Origin: Saccoglossus kowalevskii
Lineage: Eukaryota; Hemichordata; Enteropneusta; Harrimaniidae
Direction of reading: 5' to 3'
Length of the DNA stretch: 41,030 nt
NCBI RefSeq assembly: GCF_000003605.2
Contig: NW_003143816.1
Location: forward strand, 36,771-77,800
In this document: positions 22,394 through 36,338 of the stretch, in pieces
Position numbering within the stretch: position 1 is the stretch's first letter
Layout: each line of letters begins with the position of its first letter
Notes under the pieces: generated by a model
Databases searched by the model: none
What the model was told of the DNA's origin: nothing
What the model saw: the letters and a program-made list of their open reading frames with translations, nothing else
Made by a program: the position numbers and the translations under genes

Positions 22394-25300
22394 GTAAGAA
22401 AATTGATGTCCTTTATCATAATATATTTTTCTGTCTTTCAGTTTTTGACTCCCGTGTGCGAAGCACAAAAGGGAGTCTTTGCAGTTACCCTGTCTGTATG
22501 TCTGTATGTCTGTATGTCTGTATGTCTGTATGTCTGTATGTATGTATGTATATATGTCACTTTTTTTGTTCCACCGTTATCTCAAGAACCACTAATCAAA
22601 TTTTCGTGAAACTTGGTACATAGATGCTCTGGGATGATGCGCAGAGTTGATTAGGTTTTGGTAAAAATCTATGAATATTAATTACCTAATTTGCATGATA
22701 ATTAGCTGATTTTTAGCTGTTCCAAGACTGTTCCACTGATATCTGAAGAACCACTCATTGGATTTTGATGAAACTTGGCACATGGATGCTCTGAACTAGT
22801 GCACAGATTTGATTAGTTTTGGGTAAAAATCTATGAATATTAATTACCTAATTTGAATGATAATTAACTGATTTCAAGCTGTTCCATGACTGTTCCACTG
22901 ATATTTGAAGAACCACTCATTGGATTTTGATGAAACTTGGCACATGGATGCTCTGAACCAATACGCAGATATGATTAGTTTTGGGTAAAAATCTATGAAT
23001 ATTAATTACCTAATTTGCATGATAATTAACTGATTTTAAGCTGTTCTATGACTGTTTCACTGATTTTTGAAGAACCACTCATTGGATTTCAATGAAACTT
23101 GGCACATGGATGCTCTGAACTAATGCGCAGATTTGATTATTTTGGGTAAAAATCTGTTAATATTATTAATTACCTAATTTACATAATGATTAATCAATTT
23201 TCGGCTTTTCCACTGATATCTCAAGTACTAATCATAACATGTCAATAAAACTTGGGACATAGATGTCATATGACACTGGCACAGACCTGATAGTTTTTAG
23301 GGTAATATCAGTACATATTAATCACCTAATTTGCATAATTAATTAGTTTTCAGCTTTTGATATTTCAAGTAGTAATGATCATGTTTCAATGAAACTTGGT
23401 ACATAGTTACTTGAGGACTGTGCAGAGACCTAATTAGTTTTTGGGTAAATATTTGTGCATATTAATCACCTTATTAGCATAATTAGTTAATTTTCAGCTT
23501 TTCACCTGATATCTCAAGTACTAATCATCACATTTCATTGAGACTTGTTACATAGATATTCTAGGACTGCAGAGACCTGATTAATTTTGGGATAAATAAT
23601 TGTGCCTATTAATTACCTAATTTGCATAATTAGTTAATTTTTTGCTGTTCTATGGCTGTTGCACTGATGTCTAAAAGCCACTCATTGGATTTCAATGAAA
23701 CTTTTAAAGAGTACCCATCACATTTCAATGAACCTAGGACTATACACCATATTAGTTTTTGGTAAATATTTATGCTTCTTAATCACCTAATTAATATAAT
23801 TAATTAATACTGATATCTCAAGTATTGATCATCACATTTGAATAAAACTTGGTACATAAATGCTCTAGGACAATAGACAGCCTGATTAATTTTGGGTTAA
23901 AATCTGTTCATATAATTCTCTAATTAGCATAATAATTAATATTATTTTGGTTCTAATCACATTTCAATGAAACTTGTTACATTGTGCAGACCTTATTAGT
24001 TTTACACTTAAATCTGTTCATATTAGTTACCTAATTTGCATAATTAGTTTTCTGCGTTTCCATCAACATCTCAAGTTCAAGTAATTTTGAATTAATTTTG
24101 AATGTGTCTCCAATACTCTCAGCACACGGGAGTTCTTTCTAAGCTTTCTTTGATTTATGAATTGCAGCCTGTATTGGTAGGTACATTTGTATAATGATAT
24201 TGTTTTGTCTGTGGTGAAAATAACATGCATTGGACTCTGTATTGTACAGAGTGATTGTTTTCTATTTTCTCTAATACTATGTACTATCAATGTTCAAGTA
24301 GCGGCACATGTACAGACCTGTGTATCTCTACTGATATTCTTATCTTCAGCATTGCTATTCGCAACTTCATTATCTCGGAAACCTTCATGACGAGTGCGTT
24401 AGTGTTTCCATGGTGATGATTTGGCACATACCTCAGGCAAATACATAGGGTTTGATGTTTGACTTGTTAAAAGCATGATAAGGGCCCATTATGTTGTCAG
24501 TTATTGTTAATTGTAGTGATATGATTTATTCATCATTCTCTGAGTTTAGGTTATATATATTTATAACCCTTGTAATAGTCTGAATATTTTATAGGAAAAA
24601 AAAAGTCAAAACTTTAAAATAAACAATGAATACGTTTTTGAATGAATAATAGATTGAGGTTGAATAATATATACATGTATATATATATATTAAAAAAACT
24701 GAGAAATTTCTTAAATTAAAATATATATATTACAATTTGACAACCTGTATGTATACTACGTCAATATTTATACTGACATAGTTGATACAAATTAAATTAT
24801 TTGTACAGACATACTTTCAAAGTTGGTATTTAGTGACCTGATTGTTTTTAGTTAAGCAGAATGGAAAGCTAGTGAGCTCTCGGGTTTAGTTCAAAAGATG
24901 TCGGACTGATTTAATTTTTGGCAAGTCTGTTCTCATAGTGCAATTTTAATGTTTGCTGATATCTTAGTATTGAAGTCTATACTATAAAAGAGTTTAGATT
25001 TGAGGGAGATAGACAAATTCCAACTACCAGTAATTTCTGTAGAATTTGATACATTTTGTTGCATATATCATCCTGTTAGGTTGAATTTTATTTGATAACT
25101 AACTTGTAGTAGGATCATGAATCATGTTGAGGTCAAATGGGTTAACTGTAACTTTGTGTGGATCAGGGATAAGGTTTTTTTTTGTTTTTGTTTTTTTGCC
25201 CGTGTTGATTCATTTGTATAATTACTGCTAATCAACAAATACTTTGCGGTAGTAATTATATTAGAATTTGTACTTTCTAGTAATGCTCTTCACACAACAA

Positions 25301-28300
25301 AGTCTGACTAATGTCATTCAATATATTAATTATCCTCACATCAATAGAATTCATTACTAGATTTCAGTGATGCAAGACGAGACATAATGTACAAGCTTTT
25401 TTAGACCTGTCCTCCATTATCTAGCTGTCAAACGAGAAAAGCTCACCATTCTGCCTATTATGGTTTCAGATATTAGCTAGGTCATTCATTGATCTACCTC
25501 AGAATCTAATGTATAAGCTTGGGCTTTGAATATTTAACCAAAAAAATAAACAGGGCTGAAAATAATAAAATTTCTTAGAAGCACAGCTTAGTTTCTTTTT
25601 TCTCATGGTAATAGATTAAGCTAAAAATTGCACACATAGCAAAATTGATCAGTGTTCAGTTTGTGGTAGAACACGCCCTTAAGCTTTGATGACATGCTAG
25701 TATATTTAGAAGTATCTAGTCGTCCTGTTTGGCTATTAATTTGGAGAAATGGCAGCCCTTGAACAAGCATTAGACTACTGTAACTTTTGAAATCGGATAA
25801 TGTAGATTAAATTCATGAATACTCCTATGCCAGTATAAAATATATACCATGCTGTACATAAATCAGTAGAAATCAAGGAATATAGAATGATTATGTAGCT
25901 TTGCAAGATTTTAAAAATTTGTATAATAAATATTAAAAATTTAACTGGTGAATAAAAAAATTTAATTATCAGTGACATCACTGAACTGGAGTGGAGATAA
26001 TAAGGCTTGGAAAAAATACCCGTCTGATGTGCGCACATTTCCCAGATTAGTGGTCAATATTCTATTTTTATATTTTCTAAATATGTCAAACCAGCTAAAC
26101 CTTTGCTCTATTTGCATACATGTTTTTTTTTTTTGGGTGGGATTCTCATTTCCATTACATCAGTCTCTGATTGTCGTCACTGGGTGAATCACTCTTGTGC
26201 GAGTGGACACTTACATCCCACGCAAAAATATCCAACAACACATAATTAATTTCTTTCTTCCTCGGCCACTTATGTTAAGTTCACAGTGCGTGTTTAGATT
26301 TGCCAACTGCTTTGGCATTTTATCTTGGTAATTGGCAGTTTGAGTAAATGGTCTTTTAGCTTGTACAGTTTGTCTGGAAAACTTTATTCTTAGTAGTTAA
26401 TAGTCTACTTTTATGGCAGTAGTTTCCCCATGGTAACTTGCCACATATAAATTACAAGAATTTGTCAGTTGACATGCTCGTGTAATAGATTCCATACTTT
26501 GGTCTGCAGGGCCCACTGTGAATATTTTACATACTAATACCTGGGTGCATCCTCAATTATTTATACAATATTTCACAGAACAGTCTCAGTCCCTAAATAA
26601 AGCTATAGGAATGATCATTGAGTGCAACTTTAATGTTATTCTTCATAATTGTATGGTGTATATATAACAGGTGGTTGGTGTATGGACAAAGGTGTGGGTA
26701 TTTTTAATCTGAAAAAAAAAAATAAAGAGACAAAGGCCATACAAGTACAAATAACCCTTTACTTTGTCCAAAAAATAACCTGCTATTCGTTGATATGACT
26801 GCTGCAATCTCTACAAATACCAGGCCACCCAGAAAGATAAACCTAAAAACATCTGGCTTTGGATATCATGATTAGAATCTGCCCTTGACATAGACGCCAT
26901 GCTTCTGTTTGGGGAATATTTTGAGAAAGAAAAATCATGAAACAAATTTTGCTTGTGATTATTTTGCCACTCTGGGAATATTTTTTATTTATTAGTATCT
27001 ACATGTATTCCCTATTTTCAAAATGTTTTTTTTTTCAGTGATCAATTCCAATCACTTATCTGTGGTATGCTTGGCTTCAATTCTATAATTCTAATAATTG
27101 GTTCTTGTCCATCAAAAAATGCTACATTCTCTGCAGATAGGAATTCTGAGTTTATATAAATTGTGCTTTGCATTCCATTAATGTCCCCTCTTGCAGGCCT
27201 CGTAATTGACAATATTTATCATTTGAATATTTCCAATATTCTAGCAATTATTGATGTGATATTATGCTCATTGAATCCATCATTCATATCAAATTAACAT
27301 GTAGTTAATGTTTATTATATTTTATTCATATAATCTCACACAGGTTTTATTTCTTTTTGACACTTTTTTTTTTTTTTTTTTTTTAAATGTATCACAATTA
27401 TCTCACTAATTTTCAAGTTCTACCTTGTATCATGTATTATACCGGTAGCAATGAGCAGGTAGGTCAAATAAAGTTGACTGTTTTTTGCTAGGCTTATTAG
27501 AGTTTAAATGGTATATAATAATAAAAGAGAGAGATTTATTGTTCCGTCTATGTGTTCAGTTTCAATTCTGTTAAATTGGCTGTATTCACCAGTATACTGA
27601 GAAGGTTACAACCATGTGAAATCAACATGTGTATAAGACTGATTTTAAACAATATTAATAAAAAAATCTTTGAATGAAATAACGGAGCTAACAAATATCC
27701 AGATACTTCAAACCCGCTCACTAAAAATAACCATGCTTTAAATCATAAAGCTATACATTAAATGTTGGAACCAATATGTCTGTTGTGTTGAATAAAATAA
27801 ATGCGTGATAATATCAGTCTTTTGAAAACTGACCTGGCAGCTATGGCTCAGCTGAACACTTTAATGCAAGTGATTAGAAGAAGCTATAGAATTAAAACCT
27901 CTTCAAAACAGTCTGAATAATAATTAACTCCCCTTCATCTTGATTAGAGTAAATGATACTTTAGCAGAAAGGAACGTCTCTGTTGTCTAGCTCAGATCAG
28001 AAAATTTACATTAATGAAAGTACATGAATTTTTGTTCTGAAGCAATTGTCGAAGGTTTAGCTTTTCTTAGCAGTTTATTTAATTTCTGGGATCCTCGATA
28101 TGTCAGAAAAGCCGTAATTTATTCAATTCTGGAATCCTTGGAAAAAATAAATAATTGAGTCAGGTGTGTGGTAGATTGCACAGCAAGGCCATAACACAAT
28201 GGGAGTGGGTTATAGTGGTTGTCCACTCTGATGACTTGGGCAGCAATTACTATGAATGTGGACTGTATCAGTGTGTGCTATAACAAATGTGAATCCAGTA

Positions 28301-31300
28301 ACAGTACCAGGTACTCCTAACAATCACATTTACATCTCAATGTAGAATAGTTCAACTGTTCAGCTAGACCTAAATACAAGGTCACACAGTGGTCACTGGC
28401 CTGATATTCTGTTTGTTCCATTTTCGATAGTGCATTTCAAAGGAACAGGGCCTTAACAATGTATGTCAACAAAATACCCTGGCCTGAAATATTTGTACTG
28501 TATGTGTATAAAAATGTGTGGCATGTTGCAATTGTATGCATATTTTATACACACTGGTACTGCCCCTCCTTTTTCCCAAACAAAGTATACCAGTCTCTTA
28601 TTTAAAACATTGTTGTGAATGTTTCAATAATTTGTCTTCTAAATTTTCTTTCATGATATACTGTTTAATTTGTTTGATATCATGCTCTCTTAATTACCAC
28701 TTACATGTAAAGCAGGACCTCAGTAAATTAAGCTAATTTGAGATAAGATGTTTCTGGTTTTTTTATTTAATTTAGCACATTCACCACAAACATGTATGCA
28801 AAATATTTGGGGAGCTATGGGTGTTTGGGGAGGGGGGGGGGTCGAGTGGAATGAACATTGTTGACATCAACATACTAGTTCTATGTCCGATTTTAGTGAC
28901 TCATAATCCTGAGGGGGAGACAGATGCATGCTATTGCCCGAATATGACCAGTGTGTTAATATTATAACACACCACATACATTACATGTTGGCAGTACAAA
29001 TGATGTGGCATATGAAAGTTCTTTATTATTTCCTTTTCTGCTGGGACCCTGTGCATGTGTTTATCCGTATGTATGTCCATTTGTATCTTGGACATGTCTG
29101 TAATGATCATGTCAAACTTTACACATACGTCTTGCACTTCCATTTGTTTTATGATCCGATTCAAGATTTTAGCCCTAAAAATGGACCAAAATCTATCATT
29201 TCTGCCATTATGAAACTTGATCACAGTCATGCAAAGAGGGATTTTATTCAAACTTGGAGCATATATCATAGAACCTTGATGCATGTCATTGGATTTTAAA
29301 ATGGCCACATGGCAACCATTTTGTTTTAAAGTGAATGCAGTTCTTTTGAATGAATCAATCATTACTCGTAATCTGGATGTGGTGGGTTTTCATAAATGTT
29401 ATGAATAAATATATTATTCACGTCCATATGGCATTGTAATAGTATTGATTTGGCAGTTATAACAAGATTTTTATCAAAATAATTCAGTCTGGTTTTATTT
29501 TCATCGTCTATGCTTTTAAGTCGCTGTTCAGAGAGTTTAGTATGAAATATAATATTTAGTGGGTAGATTGATCACAGATTTTCTCCTATAATGCCCTACA
29601 TAGCATGTGATAGAAGTTAGCCAATTACAGCTTGTTTTATCACATGATGTGCTGGTTGTCATCAATCTTTTTAATACTGAACTGAACTGAACATTTAACT
29701 TTGTAAAATTCTTGTCAATTACAGTTTCACAAAACAAAAGAGAGAATGTGCTCAGCATTTTCCCATCATTGATATCTGTGTAAGCTGATCTGAATAGACC
29801 ATTTTTCTTGTCAACTTTTGTCAAGATTCCATGTTTTGTGTGAAATTGAATGTAAAAATAGGATAAACAAAGCTTATTGGATTAAAGTGATGTCAGAACA
29901 TCGTATGAGATTCTGGAAATGCAGAAGTATTTTGGGAGATTTTGTCCACCAGTCCCACTATCCTGTGAACAACTGATTAGAGTATTCACTCCCTTGTCAA
30001 AAAAGGAGTCTCAATGTAATTGCTCATGCAATATTTTTGAAGAGTAGGTCTCAGAACTATTAGGGCAGCCAATTTGCAAACTCGCTAGTGAATTGGCTAA
30101 CTGCTTTGGTTTTGACTAAAACAGTTGATTTTACAGGAAGCTCACGTTAAACTCAACTTTGTTAAACTCAAGATCTGCTGCCTGGTTCAATGAATATATA
30201 TATTATTATGACACATATCGACTGTGAGTTGTCAACTATTGATTTATTGCATCAAAAACATAAATAAATGAAAAAGTATACAAAAGTCTAAAATATATGA
30301 TCACCAGTGTACATATTATTCAGTGGTCGTAATATTTATGCCAGGTGTTACAAAGATGTGTATTCAAAATTATTATATCCAAAATAATATTGGATGTAAC
30401 TTGCGCCATTTTGTATAATGTCATGTGTGATTTCTCTTTTTTTTAAAGTTATTAATAATAAAATATTTTTTTAAATATACAAGACACTTCGCGATGAGTG
30501 TCTTTTGCGGTCAGTAATATTCACGAACATTTTTGTTCACTATTGGCAATCTGTTCCGCTAGGATTATAGAAATCAATTTTGTGTGTCTGTGTGTGTGAT
30601 TTCCAGTGTTTTCACGTATTATTTCTTCTGTAATTTTTTTGGCTTGGCCTATTTCCCTCAAACTATCACCCTAGTTATTAGGTAATATTTGAAAAAAAAT
30701 ATTTGGCCCACCGTTGCCATAGTAACAGCCAAATCAAAAAAAGCTTAGAAAGAACTCCTGTGTGCTGAAGAGTATTAGAAACACAGTAAAAATTAATTCA
30801 AAATTACTTGTATTTGAGATATTGATGAAAAAGCTGAAAACTAATTATGCATATCTGAAAATTAAAATGAACAGAGCGTAAAACTAATAAGGTCTGCGCA
30901 ATGTAACAGACCATCTATGTACCAAGTTTCATTGAAATGTGATCAGAACCAAACAATTATGAATAATTAGGGAATTATATGAACAGATTTTAACCCAAAA
31001 CTGATCATATTTGTACATTGTCCTAAAGCCTCTATGTACAAAGTTTCATTGAAATGTGATGATTAGTACTTGAGATATCAGTGTGAAAGTTGAAAATTTA
31101 TTAGTTATGCAAATAAGTTAATTAATATGCACAATTACCCCCAAAACTAATCAGATCTATGCATAGTCTGAAAGGATCTATGTACCAAGTTTCATTGAAA
31201 TGTGATTAGTACTTGAGATGTACGTGGAAATTAACTAATTATGCAAATTAGGTGATTAATATGCACAAATATTTATTTTAAATGTATAATTTTAATTTTG

Positions 31301-34300
31301 GTCAAAGTTTTCCAATACTTATTTCTGCATTTTTCTTTAAAATATCACCTTAATCTTTTCACTACCAGTTCCCCCTTTTCATCACAAATTCACAAAATAG
31401 TCCCGTTTATAATGTTTTTGAGTTAAATATCTAATATTTCTAAGTGCTGCATTCACCCAGTGGGACAAATCTGCTGACAATTTAACCAAACTACAGTACA
31501 TGTATATGACTTGGTAATTGTCTGTTTCTTTGACTCTTTAATGGCAAACTTGTACTTAGTCGTAGATAACATATTAAATACCTTTTGTCCTGAACACGTC
31601 AATGGTTAGTAGTGATTAACATTTTTATGGCAGCTATATTCACCCTAATGGCAGAATGCCTCAAACATGGTTACTTTGGTGACGCAGATCTGCACTCAAA
31701 TATAATCGGTTGGTTTGTGATATTCATTATTTGTCGGTGTCTGTGTAAGTGTCTAAAAATAGCTTCTGATGCACATTGTGCTTACTATAAAAAAAATACA
31801 TCATACATGTATACAGGAAGCGGAGTTGGATGGTTTCAATATTACAGAACTTATATTAATTATATTGACTTAAGTATAAGATTTAGAAATCACAAAAAAA
31901 TCTTTACCTGCTATATCCCATGTACATCCATCCTTCCACCAGGACTACCATTTAATCAATTTTGTAGGTGTATATCTCCAGACAGGGATATGTAAATTCC
32001 AGTTATTTTATTGGTTAAAGAATGCCTCTGTACTATGTGATATAAATTCCAGCACTGTGATTGGTTCCTTGTTGATGTTTTTAACCTTTGATAAATTTTA
32101 TGTTTAGAATTTGACAACATATACAATAAACATTGTAATACTATACAATTAAAAAAAAATAAAAAAAATAAACATAATTGTAGTGTAAAACAGAACAAAT
32201 AAAAAATTATGCCGCATGAATTTGTATTTATTTCCTGTTTTACCTGTGGATTGTATACTGGTTTAATATGCGCTGTTATTTTTGGATCAAAATAATTATC
32301 GATTGAAAAATTATACAAACAATTTCTTTAGTTCAAAATATTATACGTACATTTTGCAGTCTATCCATTATTAATAAAAAAATATTGACACTCTCATTAA
32401 GAATGGAATATACCTGTTCATTACCTGGAGTAGTTGACGTCATCATACTATCGGCTACCAAGCGTCTTGTAAGAGTGGATTTCCTGGCTAGACATGCATT
32501 ACTTTGCGTTGCCTCAATAATTTTTATGATGTACCTCATGTTTAGCTGATAACAATTAATATATTTAGGCTAGTTTTAAATAATTATTTCTTACTTATAG
32601 TGGTTGTATATATCTTTCAGGCTGCTATGTCTTCTGTGGTTTATTGTGTACATTTTTTTAGATGGAATTTATATCTGATGTTTTTCTATTAGGATATTAA
32701 TATTGATATCACACTCTCCATTCACTTGAAGAGAGCTTAACTAGGTCAAATGAAAAAAAAAATGCTCTTAGTTTTCTATTGATTGTTAATCACTCTTGCC
32801 AAATAAAGATATTTTGTAATAAATCATTTGGTATTAGTGAACCTGTCAAAATATTGGAAATTACTTTGCCATATACATGTACATCAATGTTTACGAGTTT
32901 AATGAAATTTGCTGTTTTTAAAGGCAAACGTATTTGCTCTATTAGAAGCACATCTCCATTTATTGTATACTGGTTTATTAAAATATGATGTATTTTGACT
33001 GTCAATACCCCTTTGTCATTTACATATTAAAGCAAATGCTCTTCTAATAGAGCAAATATGATATGTACTGGAATGAGGTTTTATTTCTGTGGAGTGCTGA
33101 CACAAAAATAGATATCCCAAAAAGTGCACCAGGAAATTATTACCTTGACCATATGAGCGTACTCCCAGTAGATGAGGAGCAATGTCTGTCCTTGTCTGTT
33201 CTCGTTGTTGTGTTGACTCCTGCATAGACTTTTTTCATGTGGTTCATTATTAACTACTATATCTGGGAAATTATATTAGGACCTGTCTATGCCGTGATGT
33301 AATCTCTCCATCTCTAAGGTTGTCGACACCTGCTTCTTATGCCATCAATTATGCGTTCCAAATAGATCCTGCTCATGGCCCAGCCCATTTGTTTAATGTG
33401 GCCAAGTAGTTTTAGAACTTTATTTTTGATGTCGGAGGTATTTGGTTGTAATTGTGTTGTTTTCTTACATTGTTAATTTTGACATAGTCTGTGAATTTTT
33501 GGTATTAGTCATATGTATAGCATTATGTGATTTTGAAAGACCTCTTCCAACTAATCATCATAAAATATCAATATACATGAAAAGTTGGATGAACAAAAAT
33601 ATTTGTCAGACATAGAAATAAATGCAAAAAAATGAAAACATTTTCACTGCTGCCTATCATAAGAACCAAATGTCAATAATATCTTCTGTAAGATCTGTTA
33701 CTTAGATAGTGCAGTAATTTGATATGTTGTTTTCCTTATATAGTATAAATTATTTATTGTACCAAAAGTTGGAAAGTATTTTTCCTGCACTGTATTTCTG
33801 CTCAGATATATTGAGGAATTTTTATGCAATTCATATTATTCAATAAGGAACCTTGAGATTGATATAGTACATGTATTATTATAATCACCAGTGTGATAAA
33901 CACATACCAACCACTCAAGTTTATTATTCATTATTTAGTATCTCATTTCTTTATTACTATCCAGTATAAAAAATTGCTGTATTGAAAACTATAAAAACAA
34001 ATTAGAGTTTCTAACATTTTTAACAGCATACCAGGTCATATTTTCTGCCAAACTTTTCCAATGACAAGTTAGTTAAGGTTATTAATTAATTAATTTTCTT
34101 CACTTGATTAATTGCAGAGATTCAGTTTGGAGTGTGTTGTCTGGAGTCTGTGAAAACCCTGGTATTGTAAGACACGATGTCAGAGAGCTTGAAACCTGGA
34201 TATTGCGCCTTCTCAGTGCACCTGTTCCTGTGCCCGGAAAAACCAGAATTGAGCTTCAAATTTTACCCTTGCATATGCACTCTGCCCTAACCTTAGCACT

Positions 34301-36306
34301 GCCAGATCACACCAGATATAGTATAGCCGACTTTCCTCTTCATTTGCCGCTTGAACTTCTCGGAGTTGAGACATGCCTCAAAGTATTGACATGCATACTC
34401 CTTGAACACAAGGTAAGTTTTGTTTATTGTTTGAAATTTAATGAATAACTCAAAAGTCTTGTATCAAACTAAAAAAATAACATATTTCAAATAAAAATTA
34501 CATGCTCATATCTATATCTACAATAGCTATATGTATTGAAAAAAAATAACTTGTAGAGTTGTATATATTTAAAGGGAAAGCTTTCAATCCCTGGGTCTGC
34601 ATCATGGAATGATAAGACACCATATGTTGTTTCCATTATTATGCTGTCTTTCATTTTTGTTGCATTGTAATCGATTTAAACGTGTATCATATGCAATTGA
34701 TTTATACGTCATGCCATACAAATTTAGCACCATCAATAATATGTATATCATATAGTGCTTATGTGTGTGCAAATATTTATAAATACACAGTAAACACAAT
34801 ATGCATTTAACAATACAGTTGACATCCATTGTACATGATTATCATTCAGTTCGCTGTAACATTGCTGTACTGTCGGCTGCCTAGGTTGCAGATCTGCATG
34901 TTCAAAACAAATTTACGATACTGTATCTAAACATAAATAACAGAGGTCATATAATAATCTACTATTCAATAAACGCAATTTTTTAGTTTATGTGTGCTTC
35001 TGTTGGAGATGTGTTTAATAAAGCAAATTAGGGTATTAGGATTTGAATATAAAATAATTATTAAAGTTATTTCTTATTTCTGTTTACATTTTTTTTTTTT
35101 TTACAAAATTAGACAATTCAACATTATCTGTGTGCACAGGAACATGTGTTGTTACATGCAACATGTTTACAGCAGCAGAAAAATTCATATAATGTTACTT
35201 CATGAAAATGAAGTTAACAAAATAAAGTTATCCTGGAATGAAGCCACCCCTTCCTCCTCCCAATGGTTACACATCATAATCGATCAGAAATTCTTTTATT
35301 CTTCTATTGATGTTACAGTCAAATTATTATTGTATGCTTTTCGGAAGTACCAGGATGTGTGAACTTTAGAGGTCATGCCAAAGGCCTATTGGATTATATA
35401 AAGTGATGTGGAAATCTTAATGAATTTTTAGTCTATTTCAGAATGAGGCATATTCTCGGGAGCAAACATCTGAGAGTTTCACCACCTGGCAACCACAATC
35501 AGTTAAGACTATGGTCTAAAACTCTCAAAATACTGTACTTTGGGCTAGTTGTTCAGACCCTCATGAACAGTGTGACAAGGTTACCTCTACATGTGCAACA
35601 TATATAAATTTGGTTGTTCAGGATTGTAACATACCGGTAGTTTGTGGCGTAACTCTCCCCTGAGAATATGTATAATTTGCATTTTGAAATCAAAACATTG
35701 CAATAAAGTGTATTGTCTATTATCATGTGATTGACAAATTCCCATTTCTCTGTGATGACAATTACTTTACTGAAGCATGATAATTTTATTTCTGAAGATT
35801 AAGGCAAAAAATGTTTTTTATGATATTGCAGAATGTAATCTTGACTTTGCCATACTTAACAATATAAGTAGTGCCAACAAACATATGGTTTTTACTACAA
35901 TTGACCTGAATAAAAAATCATCACTGTGTTGTTATATGTGAAAACTAGGGCATCAATCAATATATTACCAGCACCTCCTGAAGACTTGGTTAAAAAACTT
36001 AATCTTTGTGAATCAGCAATGTAAAACTGTTGCTTTTTTTATTGTATAATTCTATAACTAAAGATGTCTAAGCCCAATTTAAAGCTATATATAATTTTAC
36101 AGCCACTTCCTGTTGTGATTTTTATCCTACCAGATGGCACACTTTATGATAAATATACGAAGGACATGTTTTGATAAACAATGGTGTTTTATGTGTGACC
36201 TGAATATTTCAATTAAAAATAAATAAGACTGTCATACATATCAAATTATTAAATAACAAGTGATATAGTAAAAAAAGGAATACCAATAGAATTAGATTAA
36301 TAATTG

Positions 36307-36338
<32 letters not shown>

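Larger units (their letters stand above)
22394..34117 (+). other. MADD: Large MADD intron (11.7 kb), repeat-rich and CpG-poor
   Basis: Donor GTAAGA to acceptor TTAATTGCAG. No additional MADD exon is required: the exons on either side join in frame (AG|A, Arg) and match continuous MADD sequence. The intron holds a 1.7-kb tandem-repeat element, an inverted partial copy, an inverted-repeat pair near 33 kb, and short A/T runs. Open frames at 28928-29362 (both strands), 29537-29824 and 31612-31995 have no support. Confidence 0.85.

Noticed and set aside
22403-22623. Open frames with YVCMSVCL repeats
   Set aside because: They translate the (TGTATGTC)n tract at the left end of a non-coding element.
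28928-29362. Overlapping open frames of 123 and 143 codons on opposite strands
   Set aside because: Neither has a recognisable domain or splice-site support, they cover the same bases, and the sequence looks like an old dispersed repeat in the MADD intron.
31612-31995. 127-codon open frame as a membrane protein exon
   Set aside because: The Cys/Ile/Tyr-rich translation is typical of AT-rich intron DNA, with no motif and no splice borders that fit MADD.
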